From the NCBI GenBank assembly GCA_035235625.1, contig CP141140.1:42527351-42591350 (forward strand): a stretch of 64,000 nt of DNA. Reading direction: 5' to 3'. Of the stretch, positions 50,712 through 63,708 are shown piece after piece. Numbering within the stretch: the stretch's first letter is position 1; each line of letters opens with the position of its first letter. This DNA comes from Saururus chinensis (Eukaryota > Streptophyta > Magnoliopsida > Piperales > Saururaceae). A program made the position numbers and the translations under genes. The notes under the pieces are model-generated. The model searched no databases, was not told the origin of the DNA, and worked only from the letters and a program-made list of their open reading frames with translations.

Positions 50712-52386
50712 TGTAATGCCCTGGAATTTATATGTTTTGAAATTCGGGCATTTGGGCCCATTAGCGGGTTTTAAGGCCCATTAACGGTTTTTCTTAAAAT
50801 TAGACTGTTTTGAGCTTTATTCGTCAAGAGAAGCCTTAAGACATTTGATAGGGCTCGGTGTGAAAACATGTTAAATGGACACTGGGATAGTGAGCTAAGG
50901 CATTGGGAAGTGTGCCATAGGCAGGACCCACCTTAAGTTTGTGAGAAAACATGCCCTTGCGTTGTCTTATTTCGAAGGGCTCGTCGATACAAGTCCAACG
51001 GTATAAAGAATGTGTAATTCCATGCTCGGGGTAGGGAGTTACGTTTGTTTAAAGTTTTAATTTTTATTTTATATTTAAAAACAAAAATAAATTAATTAAA
51101 AAAATTTAAAAAAATAATAAAAAAGGGTGACGTCAGCAGGGGCTGATGTCCGGTGTCAGCCGGAGCTGACGCCCTACGTCAGCCGGAACTGCTGCAAAGC
51201 GGCACGTGCAGGTTGGCTGCGGCAGGCCTGCCGCAGCAGGGGGCTAGGCTAGCCTACAGCTAACCATCAGGCTAGCCTTTTGACCCTTGTTGGATGCACG
51301 CCACATGGCGTGCATCCAACAGGTGGTGTACTCTATTTAAAGGGGAGGGGGAGGGGAAGGTGCCGCCCATCACTTTTAAACCGACTACAAGCGTAGGCTT
51401 AACGAGGGTAGGTGGTTTTAAGCTCTAATTTCGTGCTACGACTAGGCCTAATATTTTATAATTTAATTGTCTCTTATAATAAATATGATTTTCAAAATAG
51501 ATGATATTTACTAGGGAATGGGCGAACTCTAAGATAATAGCGTATCGTACACCTCTAAGGTAGAATCTATCGTGATATGATCACTAAAGATAATATTATT
51601 TATGAACAATTTGACTAAGCTTGAAGGGTAGTTATTTGGTATAAAGCCCAAAAACTATGATCTGTTTTGAAGGGTAGCTATTTGGTATAAAGCCCAAAAG
51701 CTATCAGAGTTATGACTCCTAGGTACCGCCAATTATGGCATATGGCGCGCCCTTGAAGTTGGATATCGTAGGAAGATCCTCATCATTCTGATCATGTTGC
51801 CCCGTGAGCACGGGTGTATATCGCTCGTTATTTGCGACATTCTATGAATGACGATTTATCCGATTTTAATTTATTTATCCGATTCTATCTACAAACGAAT
51901 TATCTGAATTTACCGGATTCTGCAAAGAACTATTTTTGTCTACTGTTTATCTAAGAAATGTGTTGGATTCTGTTAATTGATAATATTGATTTAATTTGAC
52001 GTTGTATTATGAGAATATTTTATGCATCTTTATTTATGCTTTATGTTTTAGCATGGTAGTAGAATTTAATTCTATCTACTGAGTATAATCATACTCACCC
52101 ACCCCTAAACGCCGCAGGTTTGGATGACAAAGATAATACTCTCGAGGATTGCTCATAAACTTCGAAGGATCTATGTTTTATCATGTTCTTTTATTATGTA
52201 TTAATTTTGTATGTGTGCGACTTTGATTTTGTTAAGGCACAATAGGCCTTATTTTGTAAAGTTTTTTGTATTTACCCAAATCAATGAATAGTTACTCTTC
52301 TATGCATGGTTGATCTTGGCCCGTTTACTACTACGAATTGCCGGTGCTCCGACCTTTGAATCAATTTAAAAAGTTGGGGTGTAATA
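50712..52386 (+). mobile_element. Solo LTR (family A), plus orientation
   Basis: It begins TGTAATGCCCTGGAATTTAT, ends AAGTTGGGGTGTAATA, and is flanked by identical 5-base repeats AGTTT (50707-50711, 52387-52391). The interior includes a TATA-like CTCTATTTAAAGGGG near 51331 and a duplicated 45-base unit (TTTGGTATAAAGCCCAAAA at 51644 and 51690). It has no protein genes. A homologous copy in the opposite orientation starts only 279 bases away. Confidence 0.9.
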
Positions 52387-52665
52387 AGTTTTTTAAAAGA
52401 TCATACACATGTAAAATACCTATGTCAAATGTAACCAAAATTATTACTACTAAAATAATAAACCGGTTAGCCCGTGTATGTTTCACTCCTTAGCTCGTGA
52501 GAGTTTTACCATGTTAAATAACTCTATCTCTCTCAGCTGGCATTCGACAACGTCTGCCTAATGAAACAAACATCGTCATCCATGAGGGCCTGAATATTTA
52601 ACTCTTACATTTTTTTAAACTTAATGTGTCTACAGAATGCATGAGAAACACTTTTGTGTTGTTTT
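52387..52665. other. Spacer between inverted LTRs
   Basis: A 279-base segment that would form the loop of the 1.7-1.9 kb inverted repeat. Its first 50 bases (TTTTTTAAAAGATCATACAC) resemble 43018-43055 near the copia left edge. No gene. Confidence 0.6.
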
Positions 52666-54613
52666 TGTTACGCCCCAACTTTTTAAATTACTTTAAAGGT
52701 CGGAGTGATTGCAATTTGTAGTAATAAATGGGCCAAGATCAACCATGCACAGAAGAGTAACTATTCATTGATTTGGGTAAATACAAAAAACTTTACAAAA
52801 TAAGGCCTATCGTGCCTTAACAAAATCAAAGTCGCGCACATACAAAATTAATACATAATAAAAGAACGTGATAAAACATAGGTCCTTTGAAGTCTACGAG
52901 CAATCCTCAATAATATTATCTTTGTCATCCAAACATGCGGCGTCTAGGGGTGGGTGAGTATAATTATACTCAGTAGATAGAATTAAATTCTATTAGCATG
53001 CTAAAACATAAAGCATAAATAAAGATGCATAAAATATTCTCGTAATACAATGTCAAATTAAATCGATATTATCAACTAATAGAATCCAACACATTTCTTA
53101 GATAAAAAGTAGACAAAATAGTTCTTCGCAAAATCCGGTAAATTTAGATAATTCGTTCGTAGACAGAATCCGATAAATAAATTAAAATTGGATAAATCAT
53201 CATTCACATAATGTCGCTGATACCCGAGCGACATACACCCGTGCTTGTAGGGCAACGGGATCAGAATGATGAGGATCTTCCCACAATATCCAACTTCATG
53301 GGCGTGCCATATGCCATAAAAGGTGGTACTTAAGAGTCAAAACTCTGATAGCTTTTGGGCTTTATACCAAATAGCTACCCTTCAAAACTGATCGAATTTT
53401 TTGGGCTTTATACCAAATAACTACCCTTCAAATCCAGTCAAATCATTCATAAATGTATTTCAAACAATAATAATAATATTTTAATGGATCTATTACAACA
53501 AAAACTCACTAAGAGGCATACACGACGCTATTAATTTAGCGCATGTCCACCCTTAATCATATCCATTTCAAAATAATAATTTATTTAAGAGGTAAATAAA
53601 TTATAAAATATAAACCTAGTCATAGCACAGAATTAGAGCTTAAAACCACATAATCTCGTTAAGTCTACATTTGCAGTCGGTTTAAAAGTGATGGGCGGCA
53701 CCTCCCCTTACACAAAGATAGTTTCCTCATCCGGCTCGGGTGAGGCGGGCAGAACCTCCCCTAGCATCGAGACACGCTCTTCCTTCGGCTTGGGTGCAGC
53801 GGACAGGGCCTCCCCTTGCCTCGGTTTCTTTTAACCTTTTAGAGGGGTTGTCTCAAAAAATGGACCATCTCACTACGTCGGGCACCCTCCAATTAGGTAG
53901 AAATAGTTTTTGAACGGGTAAAAACGGATAAGAAACGATGAAGAAATAAGTGTTTAAGCTTACAAACACGCGTTTGCTCAAAGGGAAGGAGAGGAAGAAG
54001 GGGTGGGGCGTGTTGCACCTCACACACCCCTCCCTTTTTATAGTAAAAAGGGATTTTCGGATGCGCGACACATGTCGCACATCTGGTGAATAGCAAAAGC
54101 TAGCTATAGGCTAGCCGCAGCTTGCCTACGGCTAGGTGCAGGCTAGCCTGCAATGCCGCATTGCGGCAGTTCAGGCTGGCAATGTGTCAGCTTTGGCTAA
54201 CGCATAAATTATTTTTTTAATTTTTGTTTTAAATTCAAAACAAAAATTAAAACATTAAACGTGCGTAACTCCTTACCCCGAACACGGAATCACGCGTTCT
54301 TAGTACCGTTAGACTCGTATCGACAAGCCCTTTGAAACAAAACCACGCAAGGGCATGTTTTCTCGCAAACTTAAGGTGGGTCCCGCCTATGGCATGCTTC
54401 CCAATGCCATAGCCCACTAACTCGTTGTCCATTTGGCATGTTCTTGGGCTCGATACGTTCGTCTCACCAAGCCCTATCAAATGTCTTTAGGCTTCTCTTG
54501 ACGAATAAAGCTCAAAATAGTCTAATTTTAAGAAAAAGTGTTAATGGGCCTTAAAACTCATTAATGGGCTCAAACGCCCGAATTTCAAAACATAGAAATT
54601 CCATGGCGTTACA
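52666..54613 (-). mobile_element. Solo LTR (family A), minus orientation
   Basis: The minus strand starts TGTAACGCCATGGAATTTCT at 54613 and ends GGGGCGTAACA at 52666, matching the plus-oriented LTR at 50712-52386 along its length, including the TTTGGTATAAAGCCCAAAA duplication (near 53358-53420). It is about 270 bases longer. The flanks (GTTTT / ATTTC) do not form a clean 5-base duplication. Short frames inside (53853-54096, 54247-54480) are not genes. Confidence 0.85.
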
Positions 54614-55560
54614 ATTTCACAATTCTGCAAACATGAAGTTTTGTGGCTAAACTTGTTCTAGTTACCCTTTGAAAATGATGAAACAATCTTTGTAACACTT
54701 CTTCTGATTTCTTGATCTCAACATTCATAACTTCTCAATGTTTGTAATCTGTCAACTTGTAGGTATTGCAAAATTTTCAAAATTTTCAGCATAGTCACAA
54801 ATTTCGTTATTTTTACTGCTTTGAGTATAAAAGTTTGAAAGTTTTGGGAGATTTTGAAAAAATGAAAATTTTAATATTGCTGCATATTTTTTCAGTTTTG
54901 TTTTGGTCTGACTAGGGTTACCACTTTTTTTTTGTTTACTTATTTTTTGGTGTAGGTTATTTGAATTTCCAAAATGTAAATTTTGTGACACTTCTAATTA
55001 TTTTTCAGTTTCTGTGGAGGTTGCAGTTTTTTTGTTTACTTCCTTTTTGTTGTTTATCTATGAGATATAAATTTGAAGTAAATACTAATTTATATATTTC
55101 TTTGAGTTTTTTCCATATTCCTTGGTTTTTAAACAAAAATGCCACAAAATTCGGATTTGAACGATAATTTTGAAAAAGGATCGAAGTGTCCCTATCTTAG
55201 GGTTTAAGGTTTTATATCGAGTAAACCTATCAAAATGTCGCATTTACCCAAAAATGACCCATCCAACTGGCGATTTCTGCAATTAGACCAGTGAGAAGCA
55301 AAAACACAGTGGAAGGTCTTATTTCTGACCTATTCAACCAGCGATATCCAACAACTGACAAGTGAGAAGTGAAAACACTGTGGGAGATCTAGTTTTTGTT
55401 GTCTCTGATAGGCGATTTCAAAGTTTCCACCATGAAGTGAGATCCGTATGTGAAGTGAGGTTCAGTCTGAGTGTATATTCATGTGCCCCCAGTAAAGAAG
55501 TGATCTTTGGCAAAGATCAACAACCCATCAGGTGGTTGATCCGGGGAGGCTCATCGACAT
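54614..55560. other. Unassigned spacer with a small imperfect duplication
   Basis: AT-rich and without recognised genes. Near 55288-55395 two phrases, CAGTGAGAAGCAAAAACACA and CAAGTGAGAAGTGAAAACAC, form an imperfect tandem duplication of about 70 bases that includes AGGTCT/AGATCT-TTT-T ends. Confidence 0.4.
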
Positions 55561-57920
55561 CAACGAGTCATCAACTTTCGAGGTAATGGCCTATTCTTGC
55601 AAGAAATCATGTGTTCGTATACATGATCATTCATACATTGTGCTATGGAACACATGATAGTTAGTACTTTCATACACTCAGTACGATGTCATGTTATCAA
55701 TAATACGATATTTACTATATTGTGTTATTGGTAATACAATATACGACATTGAGAAGTCGTCTTATCTTGTATGTGTGGCATACATAGCGTGTTATCAATA
55801 ACACGATATGCGATAGATGACATTTAATCGTTATGCTATCGTGTATGATAAGGCATCATATTGAGTAACCGATAAAGCGATATGTGAATTTAGCGTGTTT
55901 TTATATGTTACTTACATAATGTGAATCAACGCGACTCTTTGATTTTGATCATGACCCATGGTTGATGTATATATGTATAACATCTTTTACAAACAAAGGC
56001 TACAAAATAATACAGTCAAATGGAGGAATTAGTGAAGGCCACAAAAGAGAAGATGAAGAGAATTTATGGGAGAAGACCAGGTCTGGGAACTAATAGTTTC
56101 CCTGTTGGACTTTGACTATCAAAAGACATCGCTAAAACGAGGCCGGGATGCAAGGCAATTATGGAGGAGATTAGAACCCAATATGATTACGAGTGAATCA
56201 TTATCTCTTGGCCTCTCCTTGACATTTTCAAGGCAAAATAATACCCCTTATGGTGGAAGAAGCCGCGCTGATCATGGGTTTTAGGGCAAAAGGAAACTCA
56301 TTGAAGTTGGATAGTGGCGACGGGAAGGCTACCCAAGGCAAGGGGCAATTCTTCAAAAGGTTCTTCACAGGGAAGTGGTCGGAGAAGAATCTTATTGAAG
56401 AAATTTTGAAGGAAGTGGTAGACAATAGGCGTGTTGTCTCCGACGAAAACAACAAGATTGGCAATCGTGCACATGGTGGTCCTCGTATTATTTACACAAA
56501 GCAATATATATGTCTCCCCATCGCAATGTGACTTCATCGATGACCTCGTTGTTGTGGGGACCTACAACTAGGCTAAAGCCGTGAATGCCATGTTGCGTTG
56601 AGGCATATCATCAGCCCACTAAAACATCCAAAGAAAAGAAGATGAGCACTCTACCACAACCAGTAATCTCATTGGGGCTTCATTTGTGTTATATGTAAAT
56701 TTTGTATTATCAATAACATGATTACTTATATGAGTGTAGAATTGATAACATATTAATATTTTAGGTATATCGTCTTATTAATAACACGATTGTGTAATTA
56801 ACATGGTTTAGATAACACGCTAATTTGATTCCTATGTTATTGATCCAACTCTAGTTAGGATATCGTGTTGTCGATAAAATGTTAAATTATTATATCGCGT
56901 ATCTTCAACTACAGATGTGAGTATTTTGTGTAAGCAATGACACGATTAGTTTAATAAACATATTGTCCATGACACGACATACATGATGTAAAATCACTAT
57001 TAACAGGATTGTTTTGCCCACGTAGGTATAGTTTTTTTAACATACTTCTATATGAGCTCCAAGTTCTCCTCAATGTAGCCTGAGGTGCAAGAGGTGGCCC
57101 GAATTTACCCAATTGCTGATATACGTAGAGAAGGCTGCTAAACTTGACCCGATCAATGAAAAATCAAGGAAGAAGTTGTTGGCTCATCAAAGGATGAGGA
57201 AGTGGTACGAGGAGATATTTGTGTGGCTCAAGGTAGATTCAAAAGTGGTTATGCAATCCAATTGCTGAAGAGGCCCACTTAAACAATGGCCAAAGGCCAG
57301 CCCAAAAGGCGAAGCAGACAGCCACTCATACTACGATACAGAGTAAAACAGTTCTTGTTCATGTACATCGTGGCCATACGTTAGGACAATCTCAATCCGG
57401 AAAAGCTGTCATTGAGAGCTTTGTCATGCCATTAGATATCATGACTGGGATTATTGATGTCGTTTTGGAGAAGGCCACTTTGTACGTGGAGTAGGGTTGA
57501 AGCACCAACAATCTGCAAGTTACTTTGCAAAGAGTTTAAAATGCTCTTGAGGTGGCCATGGTGTTAATTGAACAAATGCAGCCCCCACCTGAAGAATTAT
57601 CTTATTCGGAGATTGAGAAGCTGCATGAACCCCCTTAACTAGAGAAACATCATGCAACAACCCCTCCTCCAAGGAGAGATGTGGGTTAGGTTCAAGGCAT
57701 GAGCTTCCAAATCAAGTGAAGTTGTTCATCATTCTACTCATAATGAGCAAAGAAAATATATTCCTCAATCTGTTAAAGGGTATTTCATTTTGGGTAAGTA
57801 TATATTCAATGGTACGACCTTTTGCATTATCGTGTGATTGATAACATAGCCTTTTGTAATATCGTGTTAGTTTCACGACAACTTCTAGATCATCGTGCCA
57901 TCGATAACACGCAAACAAAC
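55561..57920. mobile_element. Left part of an old element rich in ATAACACG palindromes
   Basis: Between 55700 and 57920 the words CGTGTTAT and ATAACACG recur often as inverted pairs, for example CGTGTTATCAATAACACG at 55788-55805, and near 56690-56990 and 57830-57910. Interspersed plus-strand stretches have coding texture (56250-56531 with KGQFFKRFFTGKWSEKNLIE; about 57130-57240 with KLDPINEKSRKKLLAHQRMR) but no recognised domain. The same words reappear right of the LTR nest (61665-63620), so I infer one element split by that nest. The MuDR-like fragment at the right edge suggests a Mutator-like affiliation. Confidence 0.45.
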
Positions 57921-60900
57921 TATAACACCCATGTGTTCTAATTACACCTAAACCAAGGGATTAAGGGTAATTATGTAGTTTTTAGTAAAATTTCAAGGGG
58001 TTTGAAAGGATGGAATCCCAGTATATGAGTAGATCTCGAAGCAACAAGCGTAACGAACCAAGGAACACTCAAAACGAAGGTTGGGAACAAAAGTCACAAC
58101 CTCATGGAGCGTGCCACATTAGCAGACCCACTTTAAAAGTGCGGGATAATTAATCCATGTGGGGTCTAGTTTCAAAGGGCTCGTCAATACTAGTCCACGC
58201 GAGATTCCGACTTTGGGATAAGAAGTTATTGCATTTTGAAGTGGAAATTGCATTTGAGTGAAATAATAAAAAAATATTAAAGAAAAGAAGGAATAGATGA
58301 CATCATAAGGAGCCAATCCGTCAACACGCTGCGATGCCAGATCGCAACTGACTGCGCAACGCTGGGTTGCGCGATCAAATGGCTGAGCATGCGATGCTTA
58401 AGGGACACGCAGCAAATGCGAGCGTCGTGCCACGTCACCGCACGCTCAGTGCCAACCACGTGACACAGCCCAATGGGTGCATGGAATGTGGTGCATGTTG
58501 CTGCGCGCGTACCCCCTTTCCGACGTACACTTGCAAGCCTTCCTCTATAAATTCTGATTTTCGTCCAATCTTCCAGAGGAGTTTTTGTGGTTGTTCTGAG
58601 TCCGTTTTTGTCCGTTCAGAAGGCGTTCTTATCTAATTCGAGGGTGTTCTACACAATGGAAGTATCCATTGCTCGAGTAGGTAACCTCATAAGGGGAAAC
58701 ACCTTGGGATAAGAAGGAGACTCTGCCCGTCACCCTAGAGCCCCGAGGTGAGAGAAATGACTCGGAGCAAGAAGAGGCTTCGTCCTCTGACATCGGGCCA
58801 TACCAAGGGAAGTGGCCAAGTGTAGTGGAGGCTCTGTTCTTCATTGAAGGGACACACAGTAAAAGAGATATCTCTAGGTTAAGTGGAGGTTATGTCTGTA
58901 GAATTTGGGCACGGGAAATGGAAAGTCTCTGTGTAAGGGAAGGTTATGTATATAGCCTACAGGCACATAGAGAGAAAAATGTCTTTGGGTAGAGAAAGGT
59001 ATGTATGTCACCTACAGGCTCATAGAGAGAAAAGTGTCATTGGGTAGGGGAAGTTTTGTTCGTCACCTACAAGTGCAGGAGGTGTGAAACATTCCAGGAA
59101 CTAGAGGAGATTATGCCCGCTGCCTCTAGACCTGAAGGGGAGGATGCCCAAAGGAAACAAGCAACATTGAACGCCGCAACGTCTGGAACTACAAGGGATT
59201 AAGCATTTCTACCTTCCCAATTTTATTTGATTTATATGCATGCATAGTTAATTATTAGTATTATTATATTAATTATGATATATAATTATATGAATGCATG
59301 TGCTATTTAAGATATATGTTATGCTCTGATTCGATGTGTTTTGATATGCTTTGACCTTATAAAATCTGATAAGCTCTGAAATGCTCTATTTAATATAATA
59401 TGTTCTTGTCATGCCCCGACCGGAGCCAGGTTCTAGAAAATCTCTAATAAATTTTTTTTCTTTCCTTAAACCAAGAATCATCATCATAATGATCCTTAGT
59501 TTTCAGAACCCAAGAACTATCCAGAGGGTATGGTTACCCATAACTTGGAGAAGTTTTTGAAAGAGGAGATGTTTTTAAAGACAGAGTTTCTTTTCAGAAA
59601 AATTAGAAGAGGACCTTTAGCAAAACTTTGGTGAGTCAAAATCTTGGCATACGATTAGAATTTAAAGCTACCTACATCAGGCATCACAAAATCTTATACA
59701 TTAAAATACGTATATACTGATATCCAATCGAAATCATACTAAAATTTGTAATCTATCGGAGTCAAGCAGAACTTAATAAATCAACGACAGTGCACATATC
59801 GCTCTACCACAGAGCGGGATCAAACACATTCACACGTCTCGCTCTATCACTAAGCTGAGACCGAACATAACATATGTCTTGCTCTATCACTAAGACGAGA
59901 CTGGACACACACACACCACACGTCTTGCTCTACCATAGAACAAGACAGAACATAAACAGGTCACACCAAAGTATATCATATTAGAACACAAAGGATTATG
60001 GCATAGCACACATCCTAATTTAGCACATGTATTCTTACTGGGTGGCTCTTTGGTGGAGAACAGAGCCTCCCTGATTCCGGATCGCTTCTCTCATTTTGAC
60101 CTGGGAACTGCGGACAGAACCTTGTCTTATTTGTGGCTCATTTTTTCTTTCTCCGGTGCTCGAGGATGATGGGTAGAGCCTCTCCTTATATTGGGGTGTT
60201 TCCTCCTCATACATTTTCTAACTCAGAGAATGGACCCCTCCATTGCGTAGAACACACTCGATTTAGTTAATAACGTCTCTTGAACGGACTAAATCAAAAT
60301 TAAGACAATCAGAAATGGAGAAGAAGAAGTTCTCCGTGCTTAAGGACGATGGACAGAACCTCTCTTTGTCTTGGGGCGTTTTCTACTTATACAGTCTCCA
60401 ACTCGAAGAAAAGACTGCTCCATTGCGTAGAGCATGCTCGATTTACTTCAAAACGCCTCTAAAATGGCCTTAATCGGACTCAGGACACTCAGAAACGGAG
60501 GAGAGAAGATATGTGTGAAAAATAGAAGAAATGGGATATTTATAGACCCCGGCACACCAAAAGTGTGGCCCTGTGCAGCCAAATTTGGAGGTGCTGTGGT
60601 TTTTCACGACGGCGCCAGTCGTTTGTCGCCACAAGCTCACGGTGTCATGCCCGCACGTAACGTGTGTGGCATTCACGTGTCACAACGCATTTTCTGCACA
60701 TCGTGATGCATTTTCTACGTGTCATGTTAACGCAGGCCCGCACATAGCACGTTTCTTTTTTGTTTTCTTTTTTCTTTTATTTATATATCTTTATCTTCGA
60801 AAGCGCATATCTTTCTACCCCGGAATCAGATTCTCGCGTTCTTGGCACTGTTGGACTCATATTGACAAGCCCTTCAATACTAGTCCACTTAAAGCAATAT

Positions 60901-61630
60901 ATCATGCTCTTTCCATGTGGGTCCAGCCTATTTTCCACACTTCTCGAGGTCATAAATTCCGTTCCCGTCCTCCATTTTGCCCGTTCTTTGATTTGTTACG
61001 CTTGTTTCTTCGAGCTCTACTCATATACGGCGGTTTTAACCTTTGAAACCTCTAAGACTTATCGAATGGTTATCTAATTACCTCTAACCCCGAAGGCTAA
61101 ATATAATTACAAGAGCGGGGTGTTACAGTTTTGTTATGATATAATACAATTTATTGGGATTTGATATGAGCCAATATGATCTGTTGTGTGTTCTGGTAAC
61201 TTCTGTGATGAAGTGAGATGTATGTTTCATTAAATTATTGGCTTTTGCTCAACTCCGATGATTTATGAGGTTTCCGTCTTATTTCTAATGTTTTACTCAG
61301 ATATAAGGATATATGTATTTTAACGTATATGAATTTGCAATACTTGTTCCATGTAATAGCCATTAGGCCGAATTACGTATGGATTTGGTCATATTGGGAT
61401 AACGTCGTAGATGTTATCCAATACATTACAACAACGTTGGCCCGATTCAAATTAGTTATAAAATTATGTTTGTTCTTGCCTACGCGCAGCGAAGCACTTA
61501 AACTCCATAACATTACGACTCTCAACCCTAGTTGGTCTTGTTTTAATTTTTTTGTTTAATTTAATAAACTCTGATGTTGTTTTTCGAATAACCCCCGGTC
61601 CAGGTCGGTTTTCCAGGTCAGGGTGTCACA
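57921..61630 (+). mobile_element. LTR (family C) interrupted by a family B solo LTR
   Basis: The host begins TATAACACCCATGTGTTCTA and ends TTTTCCAGGTCAGGGTGTCACA. These are gypsy-type LTR ends with the initial TG changed to TA. The host part totals about 2.0 kb (57921-59406 plus 61128-61630). A TATA-like CCTCTATAAATTC lies near 58541. Imperfect repeats of AGAGAGAAAAGTGTC/TTGGGTAG..GAAGGTATGT type occur at 58900-59060. There are no internal genes. A target duplication for the host was not found. Confidence 0.6.
59407..61127 (-). mobile_element. Solo LTR (family B) nested in the family C LTR
   Basis: Homologous to 48433-50424 in the same plus-strand order: TGTCATGCCCCGACCGGAGC at the left (TGTAACGCC in the other copy), repeats of CTCGCTCTATCACTAAG type at 59800-59940, and AAGAGCGGGGTGTTACA at the right. 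The flanks are GTTCT (59402-59406) and GTTTT (61128-61132), a 5-base duplication with one mismatch. The pair of insertions, each inside another LTR, shows nested insertion happened at least twice with this family. Confidence 0.85.
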
Positions 61631-63708
61631 CATATAATATCATTTTATATAAAAAATGACTTGGAAGTAGTCATGTGATTGATAACACGACCGTTTGTAT
61701 TAACATATTAGATTTAATAATACAATTAGAATAGTCGTGTCATCAATAACATGCTTTATTTAACTATCGTGTATATACTCTTACAACTTGTTACATGTAT
61801 GATGCAGAGAAAAGGGAGCTCAAAGCTGGCTCCCCAAAGAAGAACTTTCCCAAGGTTGAATGGACCGTAATCACTAGATTCCTCAAGAAAATTAATGAAG
61901 AAGTGGTGCAAGCCTGGGAGGAGGAAATGGTACAATCCCTAAGGAGGAATTGGTGCACGTCCGGGAGGAGGAAGTAGTGCCACCAAAGCAAATAAAGCTC
62001 AAGAGAAGGAAATGAAAAACTTCATACGCTAGCCTTGTTGCATCTCTACTACCACTCGTACCTAGGAGAAAGAGGTACACGAAATACTGTGATTAGACAT
62101 TTGGGACATTGAAATAATGCCAGATTATGACTTGTCCGCCTCCAAGGTGGATTGCAAGACCAATGTGAATGATTAATGGGGTGAATTGGAAAATTCATTT
62201 GACAATACATGCCATTAATCGTCCGCACCAGTCTACTCATCTACCTCGGAGGGGGATGAGTCATAGTCAGGCATCATTTAATGTCCCGATGGCTCCAACA
62301 TTTTTTCATGAAAGCTCACCATGTTGTGCTCATGCAGACAGATGGTATAGGATCCGTCCTTCGGTAGTCTCCCAGCGATGAAGTTCATTAGGTGAGCAGG
62401 AGGTGGGCACCAAATGGTTACTTGATCTAAGAGGTGCAGATTAATATTTGCTGATTCGGAACCGGATGCGTCGAAAATTGGTGATGACTCCTCTCAAATT
62501 GGTGATGCGGATGTATGCCAAAATATTTAGTCACTCTTCAGAAATTAGTGACGCCGAAAATTGGAGTGACTCTTTGAAAATTGGTGATATCAAAACTTAG
62601 AGTGACTCTTTGATCATTTATTTATTGCTATAGTCATGTTATCGATAACAAGACGTAAGGATATCTTGTAATTTGTAACACATAGTGCACGAAAAAATAA
62701 TAATATTCTTTGTAAGATTTTTTTATAGTGTAATTGGTAATATGTAAACCCTTTGATCGTGTTTCCGATTACACGGTATATATACAGTACACAATATTAG
62801 CAAACTATAGATCAACATATCGTGTTATCCACATCACGGTCTTTATCAAGGTCGTGTCATCAATAACACTATGTACATACAATATCCTATAATGTAATAC
62901 AACATTTACCAAAAATTGTGTTTCCAAGAACACGACTATAAAATTGCATTTCCTCCAATTAGCTAAAGAAAGGTGGTGGAAAAGACAACCACGATCGATG
63001 TTCCCCATCCTTATGTTGTTTTCCTACTCTTTTATTCATCATACTTTGGCTTATACTTGGACCAGTAGCCACATTCGGAGGGTCCTCTTGTGTGCTACCT
63101 CAACGTTTGTAATTGTGACCCAACTGCCTACATGCTCCACATTTGCATGGGTTTTTGACATTGGGTTGTGGCTCTATTGAGTTTTTCCTTGGACAACTCT
63201 ACTGCTTGAGTGGGATAGGTGGGTTGAATGTAGGCTAAACTCCAGTCAGTGCCCAATGGTGCCTATCCATCATTGGGTATAAAGGCTCTCGATATGTCAT
63301 TTTATATGTTTTTGTAGAATACCACGCAGTAATCAAATACATAGAAGTGTTTGTGATCAATTGCTGCAATTACATCTTTACACAGTAGCCTCAAATGCTA
63401 AAACTTTCTGCATATGCAGCTACATTTGACCAAATTCACTACATCTTGTTGAATAAATATTGTGTGAATGAAAACATGATAAGTGATATTATAGTATTAC
63501 CGAAAACATGACCCATTAACAGCCTTATGCTCACAACTATCGTGTTATTTTGACTGATAAACATACACGTTATTGTCAATAACGTATGAACATACACATA
63601 AAACTAATTGCATTTACCTGGTAATATAGCGAGTTAACCTAGAATTCATACATTGATACTGACAATGCATGCACATTCCTTGCTTCTTCTCTTCTGCTTT
63701 CAATGTGT
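61631..63708. mobile_element. Right part of the ATAACACG-rich element
   Basis: The inverted words continue (TGATTGATAACACG near 61677, GTCGTGTCATCAATAACA near 61734, TGTTATCGATAACAAG near 62637, TCGTGTTATCCACATCACG near 62819, TTATTGTCAATAACG near 63572). Around 61795-61977 a plus-strand frame is Glu/Lys-rich (VNEEVVQAWEEE-like). At 62460-62600 a 40-50 base unit with AATTGGTGATGCGGATG / AAATTAGTGACGCCGAAAA is repeated. No domain can be named. The MuDR transposase fragment follows directly. Confidence 0.45.
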
